A program made the translations under genes and the position numbers. 64,000 nucleotides of DNA from Maridesulfovibrio hydrothermalis AM13 = DSM 14728. GTDB lineage: Bacteria; Desulfobacterota; Desulfovibrionia; Desulfovibrionales; Desulfovibrionaceae. Positions 40,042-49,753 of the stretch are shown here, in pieces; positions within the stretch are counted from its first letter, which is position 1, and each line of letters opens with the position of its first letter. Location: contig NC_020055.1 in NCBI RefSeq assembly GCF_000331025.1, positions 1,768,370-1,832,369 of the forward strand, read 5' to 3'. The notes below the pieces were generated by a model. The model saw nothing but the letters and a program-made list of their open reading frames with translations, was not told the DNA's origin and did not search any database.

Positions 40042-41263
40042 ACAGGCCGGCAGTTTTTCGGTAAACATTTTCGACTCTGGAAAAGATCTTTTTCCATGTG
40101 TAGGGCTGCGTAATTTTTAGGATATATTCCTGATCCGGTGTTGATCCCTGTTGCACTTCTTTGATTCCCTGCTTAAGCAGTGCAGCCAGTTGAGCTTCAA
40201 GTTCCGGTTCATCTTTTGGATGGGGCCGGTCTATGGTCATAAGTTGCGGCAGTTTAATCATGCTGATCATATCTGGGTGAGTCTCGGAGAACAGCTGTTT
40301 AGATCCGGGAAGACCTGTGGTGATTATTCGGCATCCGCAGGCCATAGCCTCTAATAAGACCAGAGGCAGACCTTCAAAAAAAGACGGCAGCACAAAAATA
40401 TGGGATGCGCGCATAAGTTCAGCCAGATTTTCATGAGAGAGAATTCCATGTACTGTTACTTTGGTTCCCAGAGGCTTTGCTAATTCCAGACACTGCTGTT
40501 TTTCCGGACCGCTTCCGCCTCCGACCAGATGCAGATGGAATTGGTCGGTGGAGAGCATGTTTAAGCTTTTGAGCAGCCATGGCACGCCCTTGCTTGCGTT
40601 AAGTTTCCCTGCATACAGAATTTGGACAGTACTCGGGGTGTCTTGTTTTTTTTCAAAGTAAAAACAATTTGGGTTGAACCCGCCGCTGATCACGTCAATT
40701 CTGTCGGGGTCAATTCCAAGTAAGTTTTGTATGTCTTCTTTTTGCTCTTGAAACAGCGCAATGAAACGATCAATCTTTGAAAGGGGGTTTTGAAGCGATC
40801 GGCCGAGGTCCGGACAAAGCCGGTGTTGCCGCAGGCAGGTGCCGTGGCAGGAGGTGACGATTGGAATATCTGGAACGGCATTTCGCGCAGCAGCCGAGGC
40901 CACCCATAAGTGGTTGGTATGTATTATGTCGGGAGAAAAATGTGCCGCGGCCTGTCTTATTTTTTTAAGAAAAACAGTTTTATATTGTTTTACCTGTTCC
41001 GGAGTCAGGCAGGAGCACACGGTGCTGGAGTAGGGCATGACATCACTCATGCCGACGATAGGAAAGTTCAGGTCTTTACCGAACCGTATGAATTGACAGT
41101 TCTCAGAGGAAAGAACGTGGTCAGGTAATGAAAAATCATCGCTTATTCCGGCAACAAGGTAGTTTTCGTTCTTTGATATTTTATTCTGCTTAATCATTTC
41201 CAGAACATATTTTCCGCTACCTGTGAAATCCGGAGTCTGGCTGATGATGTGTAGAACTTTCAT
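40022..41263 (-). CDS. Glycosyltransferase family 4 protein
   Basis: The 413-residue protein begins MKVLHIISQTPDFTGSGKYVLEM, typical of GT4 (GT-B fold) enzymes. It contains IHTNHLWVASAAARNAVPDIPIVTSCHGTC in the acceptor half and the GT4 signature EGLPLVLLEAMACG with the donor-binding E-x7-E near residue 300. It should transfer a sugar from a nucleotide donor to a cell-surface glycan or lipid. An in-frame upstream start at 41338 would add 25 residues, but the family start is the Met at 41263. It is a single gene. Confidence 0.88.
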   Translation of the reverse strand: MKVLHIISQTPDFTGSGKYVLEMIKQNKISKNENYLVAGISDDFSLPDHVLSSENCQFIRFGKDLNFPIVGMSDVMPYSSTVCSCLTPEQVKQYKTVFLKKIRQAAAHFSPDIIHTNHLWVASAAARNAVPDIPIVTSCHGTCLRQHRLCPDLGRSLQNPLSKIDRFIALFQEQKEDIQNLLGIDPDRIDVISGGFNPNCFYFEKKQDTPSTVQILYAGKLNASKGVPWLLKSLNMLSTDQFHLHLVGGGSGPEKQQCLELAKPLGTKVTVHGILSHENLAELMRASHIFVLPSFFEGLPLVLLEAMACGCRIITTGLPGSKQLFSETHPDMISMIKLPQLMTIDRPHPKDEPELEAQLAALLKQGIKEVQQGSTPDQEYILKITQPYTWKKIFSRVENVYRKTAGLFIPQTF

Positions 41264-41420
41264 TGTTTTTAAGGCCTTCTTTTCGCAAAAGGTCTTAGCA
41301 CCTTTGATTATATAATTATTTAAGCCGCAAGTTTGCATGCAATTTTAATTGTGTCAATTTACCAGAAGTATTTCAGGTCTCAGTGAATCTTTGCGTAATG
41401 ACTGCTCTGCACAAATAAAT

Positions 41421-41452
41421 AGAGACGGCGGATGGGGTAATCCGCCGTCTCT
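41421..41452. terminator. Strong hairpin between glycosyltransferase and zinc-ribbon genes
   Basis: AGAGACGGCGGAT and ATCCGCCGTCTCT form a perfect 13-bp stem with a GGGGTA loop. It probably ends the transcript of the small minus-strand zinc-ribbon gene. Confidence 0.75.
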
Positions 41453-41536
41453 TGGTCCCCGTTAGGGGTGTTGCTTTGGTCAACTTTGGGGGCTGTGTAT
41501 GTCGATCCAGGGCCAAATAATTTAAGGTTGCGGGTT

Positions 41537-41695
41537 TTAAATCTGTTCCTTAGGCGCAGGCAGGTTGTGTCCGCATTTTTCGCATTTTACGGTCTTTAAC
41601 TTGTTTTCAAGTCGGATAATCGTAATTTTACCGCACTGAGGGCATTTACGCTTACGATTAAAGGCCGATTTAAGGGCAGAATAAATTCCCCACAT
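41537..41695 (-). CDS. Small zinc-ribbon protein (52 residues)
   Basis: A 52-codon minus-strand frame begins MWGIYSALKSAFNRKRK. It carries two knuckles, CPQCG (18-22) and CEKCG (38-42), that would bind one zinc ion, and ends NLPAPKEQI. AAGGA lies eight bases before the ATG. The CX2C-16-CX2C layout is typical of small zinc-ribbon proteins; no specific role can be assigned. A terminator follows about 85 bases downstream. Confidence 0.75.
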   Translation of the reverse strand: MWGIYSALKSAFNRKRKCPQCGKITIIRLENKLKTVKCEKCGHNLPAPKEQI

Positions 41696-41891
41696 AATAA
41701 AAATCCTTATATTTAAGCATTAAAAAATGCCGCATTGCCGATTACAGCAACTGTAAAAAAACTAAAATTCTGAGAGAGTCCGGCTGCTTTTGGTCACAAA
41801 TCCACAGGACGGGTGACCCCGAATGATTTCTCCGTTCCCGGAGGTCTTTCCCGAAAACCTTCAAGCCGTGCAGGACTGCCGAAAGGCGTTA

Positions 41892-42287
41892 TTAAAGCAA
41901 GTCGTTATCAAGAATCAAGGATGAAAGTGTCACCATACCGATAATTTCGCCCATGTGTTCAACCGGTGCACGGTGGATACCTATGCGGTGAATCAGACGT
42001 ACAGCATAGCGTATATCCATCTGGGCTGGAACAGCTATGATGGGCTTGGTCATGATTTCGTATACGTAGACGGAATTTGCATCACGGTTCGGGACAACCA
42101 CGTCTTTAACGAGGTCGTTTACGGTTATGATTCCCCATGCATCGTCCTCATTACGTTTGCTGACCAGCAGTTCAGAAACTTTGGATGTGCGCATCATTTC
42201 GGCAGCTTCTTTAGCACTTGTCATGCCGTCGATGCTCAGCACATCAGGCTGCATCACATCGCGAACTCTAACTATCAGTGAATCCAT
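41892..42287 (-). CDS. CBS-domain protein
   Basis: The 131-residue protein consists of a CBS pair: VRDVMQPDVLSIDGMTSAKEAAEMMRTSKVSELLV and YEIMTKPIIAVPAQMDIRYAVRLIHRIGIHRAPV, with EIIGMVTLSSL. CBS pairs bind adenine nucleotides or related ligands and control partner proteins. It is the last gene of a minus-strand operon with a PII-like protein and two DUF1538 membrane proteins, so it likely senses cellular energy for that system. Confidence 0.9.
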   Translation of the reverse strand: MDSLIVRVRDVMQPDVLSIDGMTSAKEAAEMMRTSKVSELLVSKRNEDDAWGIITVNDLVKDVVVPNRDANSVYVYEIMTKPIIAVPAQMDIRYAVRLIHRIGIHRAPVEHMGEIIGMVTLSSLILDNDLL

Positions 42288-42339
42288 TTATATTCTCCTT
42301 GAAATGCGGGATGGGATTAATTGCCCATGATTTGATAAT

Positions 42340-42687
42340 TTAGAAATAGCTGTCGCGCACTTTTTCTTTAAAAGCTTCGATCTGGCTTTCCATGCCGAAA
42401 ACATTTTCAACGGGCAGCACAAAGGCGATGCCGGTTCCCGGCTTGTGGAATTCTCCGGCGGTCTGAATGGCTTCCATAACCGGCTCAACGAGGTGTTCCT
42501 CCAAAAGGAAAAGCACAATGTCGGTCTGGTCTTCCAGAGTGAGACCGAAAAAAGTTTTGGCCTCGCGCATACCAGTTCCTCTTGCGGGGATGATGGTTGC
42601 ACCTGTTGCGCCGACTTTTTTTGCTGCGTCCACAATGGGGTCAGTCTTGTCGGGCTTGACCGGGGCCAGAATAATCTTGAATTTCAT
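42340..42687 (-). CDS. PII-like nitrogen-regulator family protein
   Basis: The 115-residue protein has the ferredoxin-like pattern of PII trimers: MKFKIILAPVKPDKTDPIVDAAKKVGATGATIIPARG, then an ILLFLLEEHLVEPVMEAI-like helix region and GTGIAFVLPVENVFG. It lacks the GlnB uridylylation tyrosine loop, so it belongs to the wider PII-like group that regulates membrane transporters. It is encoded between two DUF1538 genes and a CBS gene, suggesting direct regulation of those membrane proteins. Confidence 0.85.
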   Translation of the reverse strand: MKFKIILAPVKPDKTDPIVDAAKKVGATGATIIPARGTGMREAKTFFGLTLEDQTDIVLFLLEEHLVEPVMEAIQTAGEFHKPGTGIAFVLPVENVFGMESQIEAFKEKVRDSYF

Positions 42688-42739
42688 TTTTTACTTCTCC
42701 CTGATGTTGGTTTAGGGGCCAAACTTATATGCTGCGCAC

Positions 42740-43582
42740 CTAAGACGCAGGGTCTTGCCTTTGCGATGAATTGTTATAAGCGGGATTGCCTGCCTTTTTT
42801 GTCTTGGCAGCAGTTTTGGCTTTGCGGCCCGCTTTAAAATGGGTGTACTGAGCGTAACCCATGACCGTGATAATGGGAAACAGGCTGGCAAAAGCGATCA
42901 GGCCGAATCCGTCAAGAGCCGGGTTGCGGCCCGGTACGGATTCAGAAAGGCCCAACCCGAGGGCCGCTACCAGCGGCACTGTTACCGTAGAGGTTGTAAC
43001 ACCTCCTGAATCATAGGCCAATGCTATGATTTTTTTGGGTGCGAGGAAAGTCTGAATGATGACGATCACGTACCCTGCCAATATATAAATGTAGAGTGGA
43101 GTGCCGGTTACGATACGAAATGCCCCGAGAGATATTCCGAAAGCTACCCCCACCGCTACAGTGATTCTTAATCCCCACTGGCTGATAACCCCGCCGGAAA
43201 CTTCTTTGGCTTTTATGGCTACAGCCAGAAGTGACGGTTCAGCAATGGTGGTGGAAAATCCGATCATGGCTGCGAATAAATATACCCATCCGTAGTCTGT
43301 CCAATCAAGCTGGGCGGCGACCCCGCCTTCACCCGCCAGCAGTGAAGGCGCGGAGAGTTGGGTCGCCATGATCTTGCCTACTGGAAATAGCGCTTTTTCC
43401 AGGCCGATCAAAAACATTGCCAGCCCCAGAACTACATATATGCCGCCGATTATAAGACTGCGTAGATTCGGTATGGACTGGCGCAATACGAAAAGCTGAA
43501 AGCACGTAATCAGAATCAGAATCGGTAAAATATCCCGAATCGTTGCAAGAAATACCATTCCGAATTCTATCAAAAAGGCCAT
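42740..43582 (-). CDS. DUF1538 membrane protein (second copy)
   Basis: The 280-residue protein has about seven membrane helices. It carries the DUF1538 core [49 protein letters not shown], followed by a basic cytoplasmic tail. It is clearly paralogous to the next gene. DUF1538 proteins have no established function; neighbouring PII-like and CBS proteins suggest a regulated transporter or channel. Confidence 0.88.
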   Translation of the reverse strand: MAFLIEFGMVFLATIRDILPILILITCFQLFVLRQSIPNLRSLIIGGIYVVLGLAMFLIGLEKALFPVGKIMATQLSAPSLLAGEGGVAAQLDWTDYGWVYLFAAMIGFSTTIAEPSLLAVAIKAKEVSGGVISQWGLRITVAVGVAFGISLGAFRIVTGTPLYIYILAGYVIVIIQTFLAPKKIIALAYDSGGVTTSTVTVPLVAALGLGLSESVPGRNPALDGFGLIAFASLFPIITVMGYAQYTHFKAGRKAKTAAKTKKAGNPAYNNSSQRQDPAS

Positions 43583-43616
43583 ATCTGTGCTTTCCTTTTA
43601 GTAAAAATTATATAGA

Positions 43617-43648
43617 CAGGCTGTCCGCCAACGCAGCCGGACAGCCTG
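43617..43648. terminator. Hairpin between the two DUF1538 genes
   Basis: CAGGCTGTCCG and CGGACAGCCTG form a perfect 11-bp stem. No good T-run is seen, so it may be an attenuator or mRNA stabiliser. Confidence 0.45.
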
Positions 43649-43652
43649 CCCG

Positions 43653-44420
43653 TTATCCAAAAACGGTCAGTCCGTATCCCATTACAAAGATCATCGGCAG
43701 AAGGGAGGCAAAGGCAATCAGTCCGAAACCGTCTAAAAGCGGACTGCGCCCTTTGATGATTGAAGCCAGACCTACTCCCAGAGCCGCAACAAGGGGGACG
43801 GTGACGGTGGATGTGGTGACACCGCCGGCATCATAGGCAATACCTACAATCTCTTTAGGAGCGATCAGGGTCATGAGCATAACAAGCACATAGCCGCCGA
43901 TGATCAAGTAATGTACAGGCCAACCGCGCAGTATACGGAGTACTCCGATTAAAATGGCCACCCCGACGGAAAAAGCTACGGACAGCCTAAGTCCGAGGGC
44001 ATAGCTGTTCAGCGAGTCTGCTCCCGGTGCGATCAGATTGCCTTGCGCGGCAATGCTGGCAGCCTCCGCAGCTACAGCGATTAATGCGGGTTCTGCAACC
44101 GTGGTTGAAAAGCCGAGTAAAAAGGCGAAGGTCAGCAGCCAGAACAGGCTTCCCTTTCGGGCCAGCGCACGGGCCATTTCTTCCCCTATAGGGAAAAGCC
44201 CCATCTCCAGTCCCTGAATGAAAAGCATAAGCCCGAGCACGACAAGAAGGCCGCCGAAAGCCACTTCGCCCAGATTAGGCAGAGGCTGCCTGAGAACAAC
44301 AATCTGGAAAAATGCGATAACCAGAATGATAGGCAGCAGATCTTTGAAAGAACTCCATAGTTTCTTAAGGACTGCCAGTATGATTCTGTTTGCGCAGGAT
44401 GCTGTTTTATTGCTGCTCAT
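43653..44420 (-). CDS. DUF1538 membrane protein (first copy)
   Basis: A 255-residue membrane protein that is a close paralog of the downstream gene. It shares [38 protein letters not shown] and [23 protein letters not shown]. The N-terminus has [29 protein letters not shown]. The two paralogs may form a heterodimeric transport unit. It follows a receiver gene by 34 bases in the same direction. Confidence 0.88.
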   Translation of the reverse strand: MSSNKTASCANRIILAVLKKLWSSFKDLLPIILVIAFFQIVVLRQPLPNLGEVAFGGLLVVLGLMLFIQGLEMGLFPIGEEMARALARKGSLFWLLTFAFLLGFSTTVAEPALIAVAAEAASIAAQGNLIAPGADSLNSYALGLRLSVAFSVGVAILIGVLRILRGWPVHYLIIGGYVLVMLMTLIAPKEIVGIAYDAGGVTTSTVTVPLVAALGVGLASIIKGRSPLLDGFGLIAFASLLPMIFVMGYGLTVFG

Positions 44421-44454
44421 AGTTCTGATAAATTCCAGTTACTTAATGTTTACT

Positions 44455-44868
44455 TTATGCCGGTCTGGCCAGTTCGGTTTCTCTGCAGCTCATTTTCATT
44501 TTTGCTGCTTTGGCTGCATCATTAATCCTGTATATAAGGATCTCGGTATTGGCCGGTTTGAGCAGAAAGTCGAAGGCTCCGGCGGTCATGGATTCAAGGG
44601 CATTATCCATGTCTGCATGGCCGGTAAGAAGAATTACTTCAACCTGCGGATAGCGTTGCTTGATGACTTTAAGCACCTGCATACCGTTCATGCCGGGCAT
44701 TTTTACATCCAGAACCACTACATGAAATTGTTCGGTACTGAGAAGCTGTAAAGCCATTTCTCCGCCCGTTGCTATCCGGACATTAATTTTGCGTTTGCTC
44801 AGCCTTTTGGACAGTACTGAAGAGAATCCCTCTTCATCATCTACAAGTAGTACTTGAACATTGTTCAT
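44455..44868 (-). CDS. Single-domain response regulator
   Basis: A 137-residue receiver begins MNNVQVLLVDDEEGFSSVLSKRLSKRKINVRIA. The phosphoacceptor is in HVVVLDVKMPGMNGMQVL, followed by VILLTGHAD and LLKPANTEILI. The longer frame from 44955 is not used: GGAGGAAGG precedes the Met at 44868. It resembles the three receivers encoded at 47178-48416. It heads the DUF1538 operon and lies divergent from a histidine kinase that is a likely phosphodonor. Confidence 0.9.
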   Translation of the reverse strand: MNNVQVLLVDDEEGFSSVLSKRLSKRKINVRIATGGEMALQLLSTEQFHVVVLDVKMPGMNGMQVLKVIKQRYPQVEVILLTGHADMDNALESMTAGAFDFLLKPANTEILIYRINDAAKAAKMKMSCRETELARPA

Positions 44869-45468
44869 AACCTTCCTCCATAACAATGTATCAGGTACTA
44901 CAATGAATATGCCAAAACCTACCTTATTACGAGGATAAGTGTGTATGCTTACCATGCACTGACTGGTTTAAATCCTGTATTTTAAATATGTTAGATGTTT
45001 ATTTAAAAGAATGTTTTTTTTGCCATTCTGTTGTTTCGAAATAAGTTTTTCCATAAAAAAACGGCTGTAATCCTAAAACATGCCGGCGGGGAATTTCTGG
45101 CGGGGCGTTTCGCCCCACCTTGATGTGGCTAAGTACTCATTGCTTTGTGAAAAAGGTAACAGACATGGGGGATGACCCTTTTTAGATAAAAACGGGGCAT
45201 TTTGTATCGCCGGGGTGAAACGTACCGGTTCGACGTGAATCGTCAGTGATATTTCTTTTTTGCTGCTAAAACTTTTTCCCCTACATTACTAAAGGACTAT
45301 TTCTTTTTTTTAGCAAAATTCTCAATATTACACGTGGTTAAGGAATCGGGGTAAAGATGCTCATCTCAGTCAGTACTTGCAGTTATGGCACACCACTTGC
45401 TCATGGAGGTATACGGGCGTTGCGATTTCGCGGAGCGCAAAAACTTAAACGGACATGAGTGGAAAGAT
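44869..45468. other. Divergent control region between the receiver and the kinase
   Basis: About 600 bases hold the promoters of both divergent units. A small GGGGCG-TTT-CGCCCC hairpin lies at 45102-45116. No sigma-54 site or other known operator was identified, and no gene is supported. Confidence 0.45.
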
Positions 45469-47175
45469 ATGCAGACTGATAACAGAAAATCCTATGACAG
45501 GCTTTCACGCAACATCGCATTGACCGTAATTACGGTTTCAATCGCACCGCTGATTCTTGTGGGTGGGCTTATTTTTGATCAGTTCAGATCTATCTACCGC
45601 GCAAAGGTCTACGCCCATCTTGCTGAGGTTGTGGATAAGCACAAGCATAACGTGAATACCTTTTTAAGTGAGAAGCTCAGTGAGGTTCAATATCTTAACA
45701 AAGCCTTTACTTACGAGCAGCTGACCGAATCAGATTTTCTGGAGCAGACCCTTAAAGGAATGCAACAGCAATACGGGCGCATTTTTGTCGATCTCGGCGT
45801 TATCGATAAACGCGGACGGCAGGTTGCATATGCAGGACCGTTTGACCTGCTGGGAGCCGACTATTCTATGGCGGACTGGTACTTAAATTCCCGAGATAAG
45901 GTTACCGGCATCAGTGACGTGTTCATGGGGCTTCGGCAGTCACCTCATTTTATTATTGCCATCAACAAGGATGAGCAGGGAAGGAAGTGGACCCTGCGTG
46001 CAACTATCGATTTTCTGGCTTTTTCCAATCTGGTTGAAAATATCCGCATCGGTGAGACCGGATATGCATACATCTTAAATAAGAACGGTGTTTTTCAAAC
46101 TAAGCCGCCTGTCACCCGCAATAAGGATCTGGTTCTTACACCATTTGAGACCATTCAAAATTCATCTTCGGCAGAAGGTGTGACCATTCAACTCTCAGAC
46201 GGCAGCGACGGCGAGATTTATATAACTGTTTCATCGCATATCAAAAACGGAGACTGGAAGCTGGTCTATCAGCAGAACTCCTCAGACGCGTTTTCAGCCA
46301 TGATTCGCAGTGAATCTTTCACACTGGTAATTTTTCTGCTCGGCGGACTCGGGATAGTCGGCATGGCTCTGATTCTTTCTAGAAAGCTGGTTACCCGATT
46401 CAAAGTGATTGATCAGGAAAATGAGATGATGAACAGGCAGATGGTTGAGACCGGTAAGCTGGCTTCCATCGGTGAACTGGCCGCAGGAATTGCCCACGAA
46501 ATCAACAACCCTGTCGCCATCATGATTGAAGAAGCCGGCTGGGTGAATGATCTGATGGAAGATGAGGGCAGGGAAATGTCCTGCTATCAGGAAATCACCC
46601 GCGCTCTGGAGCAGGTGCGCACACAGGGCGGTCGTTGCAAGGATATCACCCACAAGCTGCTCAGCTTTGCGCGCCAGACCGATTCAAGGGTTGCCGAAGT
46701 ATCTCTGCCCGCTTTGATTGAGGAAGTTGTGGAGATTTCAATGCAGCAGGCCAAATATGCACAGGTCGTTCTGTCTCTGGATATGGACAGGAATATGCCT
46801 CTGGTGCGTGGGTCCGTTTCCGAATTGCAGCAGGTTTTTTTGAATCTGATCAATAACGCAATTCAAGCCATGGAAACCAAAGGCGGCAAGCTGACAATCA
46901 CCTGCCGTGCTGAAGACGGGCAGGCATATGTTTCGGTGGCGGATACCGGCCCCGGTATACCAGCCGCGAATTTAAGTAGAATTTTCGATCCCTTTTTCAC
47001 CACTAAGCCGGTGGGTAAGGGAAGTGGACTCGGCCTGTCTATCTGTTTCGGGCTTATCCATCAGATGGACGGTGAGATTGAAGTTGAAAGCGGAGTGGGG
47101 CAGGGCGCCAAGTTTATAATCAGGTTGCCTTTTCCACCTACAGGTAATGATCAAGAACTCGAAAAGGGAGATTAA
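45469..47175 (+). CDS. Membrane histidine kinase with dCache-like sensor
   Basis: The kinase has a membrane helix near residues 18-40 ([21 protein letters not shown]) and a periplasmic sensor of ~260 residues with [24 protein letters not shown], a dCache pattern. A second helix ([21 protein letters not shown]) precedes HisKA with [19 protein letters not shown] and HATPase with VADTGPGIP and [10 protein letters not shown]. The Met at 45469 is preferred over the upstream ATG at 45385. Two bases later the first of three receivers begins. Its signal is unknown. Confidence 0.9.
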   Translation: MQTDNRKSYDRLSRNIALTVITVSIAPLILVGGLIFDQFRSIYRAKVYAHLAEVVDKHKHNVNTFLSEKLSEVQYLNKAFTYEQLTESDFLEQTLKGMQQQYGRIFVDLGVIDKRGRQVAYAGPFDLLGADYSMADWYLNSRDKVTGISDVFMGLRQSPHFIIAINKDEQGRKWTLRATIDFLAFSNLVENIRIGETGYAYILNKNGVFQTKPPVTRNKDLVLTPFETIQNSSSAEGVTIQLSDGSDGEIYITVSSHIKNGDWKLVYQQNSSDAFSAMIRSESFTLVIFLLGGLGIVGMALILSRKLVTRFKVIDQENEMMNRQMVETGKLASIGELAAGIAHEINNPVAIMIEEAGWVNDLMEDEGREMSCYQEITRALEQVRTQGGRCKDITHKLLSFARQTDSRVAEVSLPALIEEVVEISMQQAKYAQVVLSLDMDRNMPLVRGSVSELQQVFLNLINNAIQAMETKGGKLTITCRAEDGQAYVSVADTGPGIPAANLSRIFDPFFTTKPVGKGSGLGLSICFGLIHQMDGEIEVESGVGQGAKFIIRLPFPPTGNDQELEKGD

Positions 47176-47177
47176 TC

Positions 47178-47609
47178 ATGATGGATGCAAACATTCTTTT
47201 CGTCGACGATGAGGAAGCTTTTGTTGATGCAATGGCTAAAAGGCTCACTAAGCGAAACATGACCATCCACAAGGCTTTTGACGGGGAAGAAGCCCTGCGT
47301 CAGCTGGAAACAATTAAAGGTATTGAAGTCGTAATTCTCGACATGAAGATGCCGGTTAAAGACGGACTCAGTGTTCTGCGTGACATCAAAAGAGACTTTC
47401 CCATTGTGGAAGTGATCATGCTCACCGGACATGCAACAGTGGAATCTGCCATAGACGGTATGCAGAACGGTGCTTTTGATTATCTCATGAAACCTTGCAG
47501 CATTGATGAACTGACAGAGAAGATTCGCAAAGCTGTTGAGCAGCATCGCGCTCATGAAGGTGAAGAGGTCGAGGCGAGAATAAGCGATATTACACACCGT
47601 ATGGTGTAG
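47178..47609 (+). CDS. Single-domain response regulator A
   Basis: The 143-residue receiver has DDEE near residue 10, phosphoacceptor in EVVILDMKMPVKDGLSVL, HATVESAIDGMQNGAFDYLMKP and a short C-terminal tail. It starts two bases after the kinase stop and is almost certainly its partner. AGGGAG precedes the ATG. There is no output domain. Confidence 0.92.
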   Translation: MMDANILFVDDEEAFVDAMAKRLTKRNMTIHKAFDGEEALRQLETIKGIEVVILDMKMPVKDGLSVLRDIKRDFPIVEVIMLTGHATVESAIDGMQNGAFDYLMKPCSIDELTEKIRKAVEQHRAHEGEEVEARISDITHRMV

Positions 47610-47632
47610 CCGCTAACCCCTGCGAGTTTAAA

Positions 47633-48049
47633 ATGAATGATGGCGATAAACAAATCAAACTGCTCATCGTTGATGATGAAAAAGGTTTTGCCGAAATACT
47701 TGGCAAGCGTTTTGGCAGGCGGGGTATCCACGTGGAAACAGCCTATAGAGGCGAAGATGCGGTCCGGATGCTTCGTGAAAAAGAATTTGATGTTGCTGTA
47801 TTGGATTTAAAGCTTGAAGGGATGGACGGAATTGAAATTTTAAAAGTTTTCAAGATGCTGGACCCGGACCTGCCGGTCCTGATGCTTACCGGTCACGGTT
47901 GTGAAAAGGCCGCTGCCGAGAGCATCAAATTAGGGGTCGCAGACTATCTGTCCAAGCCGGTTGATTTCAGTCTGCTGCTGGAAAAAGTAAAGCAGGTTTG
48001 CAGTCAGAAGGGGGGTGTCCATGAAAGGGATAAGAGTTCTTCTGGTTGA
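47633..48049 (+). CDS. Single-domain response regulator B
   Basis: The 138-residue receiver has VDDEKGFAEILGKRFGRRG, phosphoacceptor in DVAVLDLKLEGMDGIEIL and YLSKPVDFSLLL. It follows receiver A by 23 bases and overlaps receiver C. Three similar receivers in a row suggest a multi-output relay or a phosphate sink. Confidence 0.9.
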   Translation: MNDGDKQIKLLIVDDEKGFAEILGKRFGRRGIHVETAYRGEDAVRMLREKEFDVAVLDLKLEGMDGIEILKVFKMLDPDLPVLMLTGHGCEKAAAESIKLGVADYLSKPVDFSLLLEKVKQVCSQKGGVHERDKSSSG

Positions 48050-48416
48050 TGATGAAATTGATTATTCCCTGATTTTGGCCAGAAGGCTTGAAAAACGGGG
48101 ACTTAGTGTCAGCACCGCTCCCGGAGGGTGCGAGGCTATGACGACACTTGAAGGCGAAAAGATAGATGTTGTTCTGCTGGACATCAAAATGCCCGGCAGG
48201 GATGGAGTTCAGTTGCTTGGGGAAATAAAGAGGTTGTATCCGCATATAGAGGTCGTGATGCTCACGGCCCACATCAACCCGGATATTGTAATATCCAGTC
48301 TGGCTATGGGGGCCTTTGATTACCTCCTGAAACCGGCAGATGTTGATGAGCTTGTAAGCAAGATTGGGGATGCTAACCAGCGTAAGATGAAAGATTCGGA
48401 CAGCAAGGGCTGCTAG
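48021..48416 (+). CDS. Single-domain response regulator C
   Basis: The 131-residue receiver begins MKGIRVLLVDDEIDYSLILARRLEKRG, has its phosphoacceptor in DVVLLDIKMPGRDGVQLL, and LLKPADVDELV. It overlaps receiver B by 29 bases; a GTG at 48015 is an alternative start, but AAGGGGGGT fits the ATG at 48021. It precedes the TSUP carrier gene. Confidence 0.9.
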   Translation: MKGIRVLLVDDEIDYSLILARRLEKRGLSVSTAPGGCEAMTTLEGEKIDVVLLDIKMPGRDGVQLLGEIKRLYPHIEVVMLTAHINPDIVISSLAMGAFDYLLKPADVDELVSKIGDANQRKMKDSDSKGC

Positions 48417-48471
48417 CCTCATAGCTTTCGGATTTTATCACAATAACCAAATTGAATATGTGAGGATAACC

Positions 48472-49752
48472 ATGGGTTTTTTCAATCAATGGGGTAAGTT
48501 TATGATGGCGGGGGCCGGTTACATGGCCCGGTGGGAAATCGATAATGCCAAGGCAATTATGGGCAGTAAGAAACTGCGCGCGGTACTTGGTCTTATGCTC
48601 ATTCCCGTCATTCTCGGCGGTATCGCTTTTGCCAGTGATATTGCTCCGGTACTTCCTGACCTGCTTGGCGGTAAGAAGGCATACAGCCCTGCTTTTTACA
48701 GTTTAGGCATTTTTATAGTTTCGATCGCCATCGGTATGGGCGCGGGACTTATCACAGGCTGTATCGGTGCAGGTGGTGGTTTTATCATTGCTCCTGCATT
48801 AATGAGTGCCGGAATTAAAGGTATTCTAGCCGTTGGTACTGATCTTTTCCATATTTTCGCCAAGGCGATGATGGGCAGTGTTATTCACCGTAAAATGGGT
48901 AACGTTTCTGTTCCGCTTGCAGGCGTGTTTCTGATCGGCGCAATTGTCGGTGCAACCGCCGGCGGAGTTATCAACCGTGTATTGTACGAAATCAATCCCG
49001 TACTTTCTGACGCATTTATTACTACTGTATATTCCCTCATGCTCGGTTTTCTCGGAACATACGCGATGATGGATTACCTGAAAGCCCGCAAGTCCGGTTT
49101 CAGCGGTGATGCACACGGCGGCGGTGAAGGTACTGAGCTGGGCGGCGTGGCTAAGTCTCTACAATCCATCAACTTTCCCCCTATGGTGAAGTTTGATCAG
49201 GATCTGACCCCCGGCGGACGCCAGATCTCATGGATCTTTCTGGTGCTTTCCGGTGCTCTGGTCGGCCTTGCAGCGGGTATCATGGGTGTCGGCGGTGGAT
49301 TTCTGACCTTCCCGATCTTTGTATATGTACTCGGCGTATCGTCTATGACCACCGTAGGTACTGACATCTTCCAGATTGTTTTTACCGCAGGTTTTGCATC
49401 GATCAGTCAGTATGCAATTTACGGGTTTATCTTTTACACACTTGCAATGGGCATGCTGCTGGGATCTCTGCTAGGTATTCAGATTGGTGCTTTGGTCACC
49501 AAGGTTGTCCCCGGTGTTACCATCCGCGGCTTTTACGCAATGGCAGTACTTGCAGGTTTTGTTAACCGTATCTTTGCCTTGCCGGGTAAGCTGGGTGAAA
49601 TGGGATATATTCCTATATCAGCGTCACTTGGAGATACTCTTAATACCATAGGTATCTGGGCGTTTTTCATAGTAATCGGCGGATTCTCCATATGGGTAAT
49701 CGGAACTTTCCTGAAGAATCTAAAGAATCTCAAGGTTGAGGAGGCACACTAA
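48472..49752 (+). CDS. TSUP-family (TauE/SafE) anion permease
   Basis: The 426-residue protein has about nine membrane helices. The two TSUP repeats show the paired motifs AGLITGCIGAGGGFIIAPALMSAGIKG and AGIMGVGGGFLTFPIFVYVLGVSSMTTVGTD. Members move sulfite, sulfonates or related anions; in a sulfate reducer a sulfur oxyanion is plausible but not shown. GAGGATAACC precedes the ATG at 48472. The following gene begins one base after its stop, so the two products likely work together. Confidence 0.9.
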   Translation: MGFFNQWGKFMMAGAGYMARWEIDNAKAIMGSKKLRAVLGLMLIPVILGGIAFASDIAPVLPDLLGGKKAYSPAFYSLGIFIVSIAIGMGAGLITGCIGAGGGFIIAPALMSAGIKGILAVGTDLFHIFAKAMMGSVIHRKMGNVSVPLAGVFLIGAIVGATAGGVINRVLYEINPVLSDAFITTVYSLMLGFLGTYAMMDYLKARKSGFSGDAHGGGEGTELGGVAKSLQSINFPPMVKFDQDLTPGGRQISWIFLVLSGALVGLAAGIMGVGGGFLTFPIFVYVLGVSSMTTVGTDIFQIVFTAGFASISQYAIYGFIFYTLAMGMLLGSLLGIQIGALVTKVVPGVTIRGFYAMAVLAGFVNRIFALPGKLGEMGYIPISASLGDTLNTIGIWAFFIVIGGFSIWVIGTFLKNLKNLKVEEAH

Positions 49753-49753
49753 A

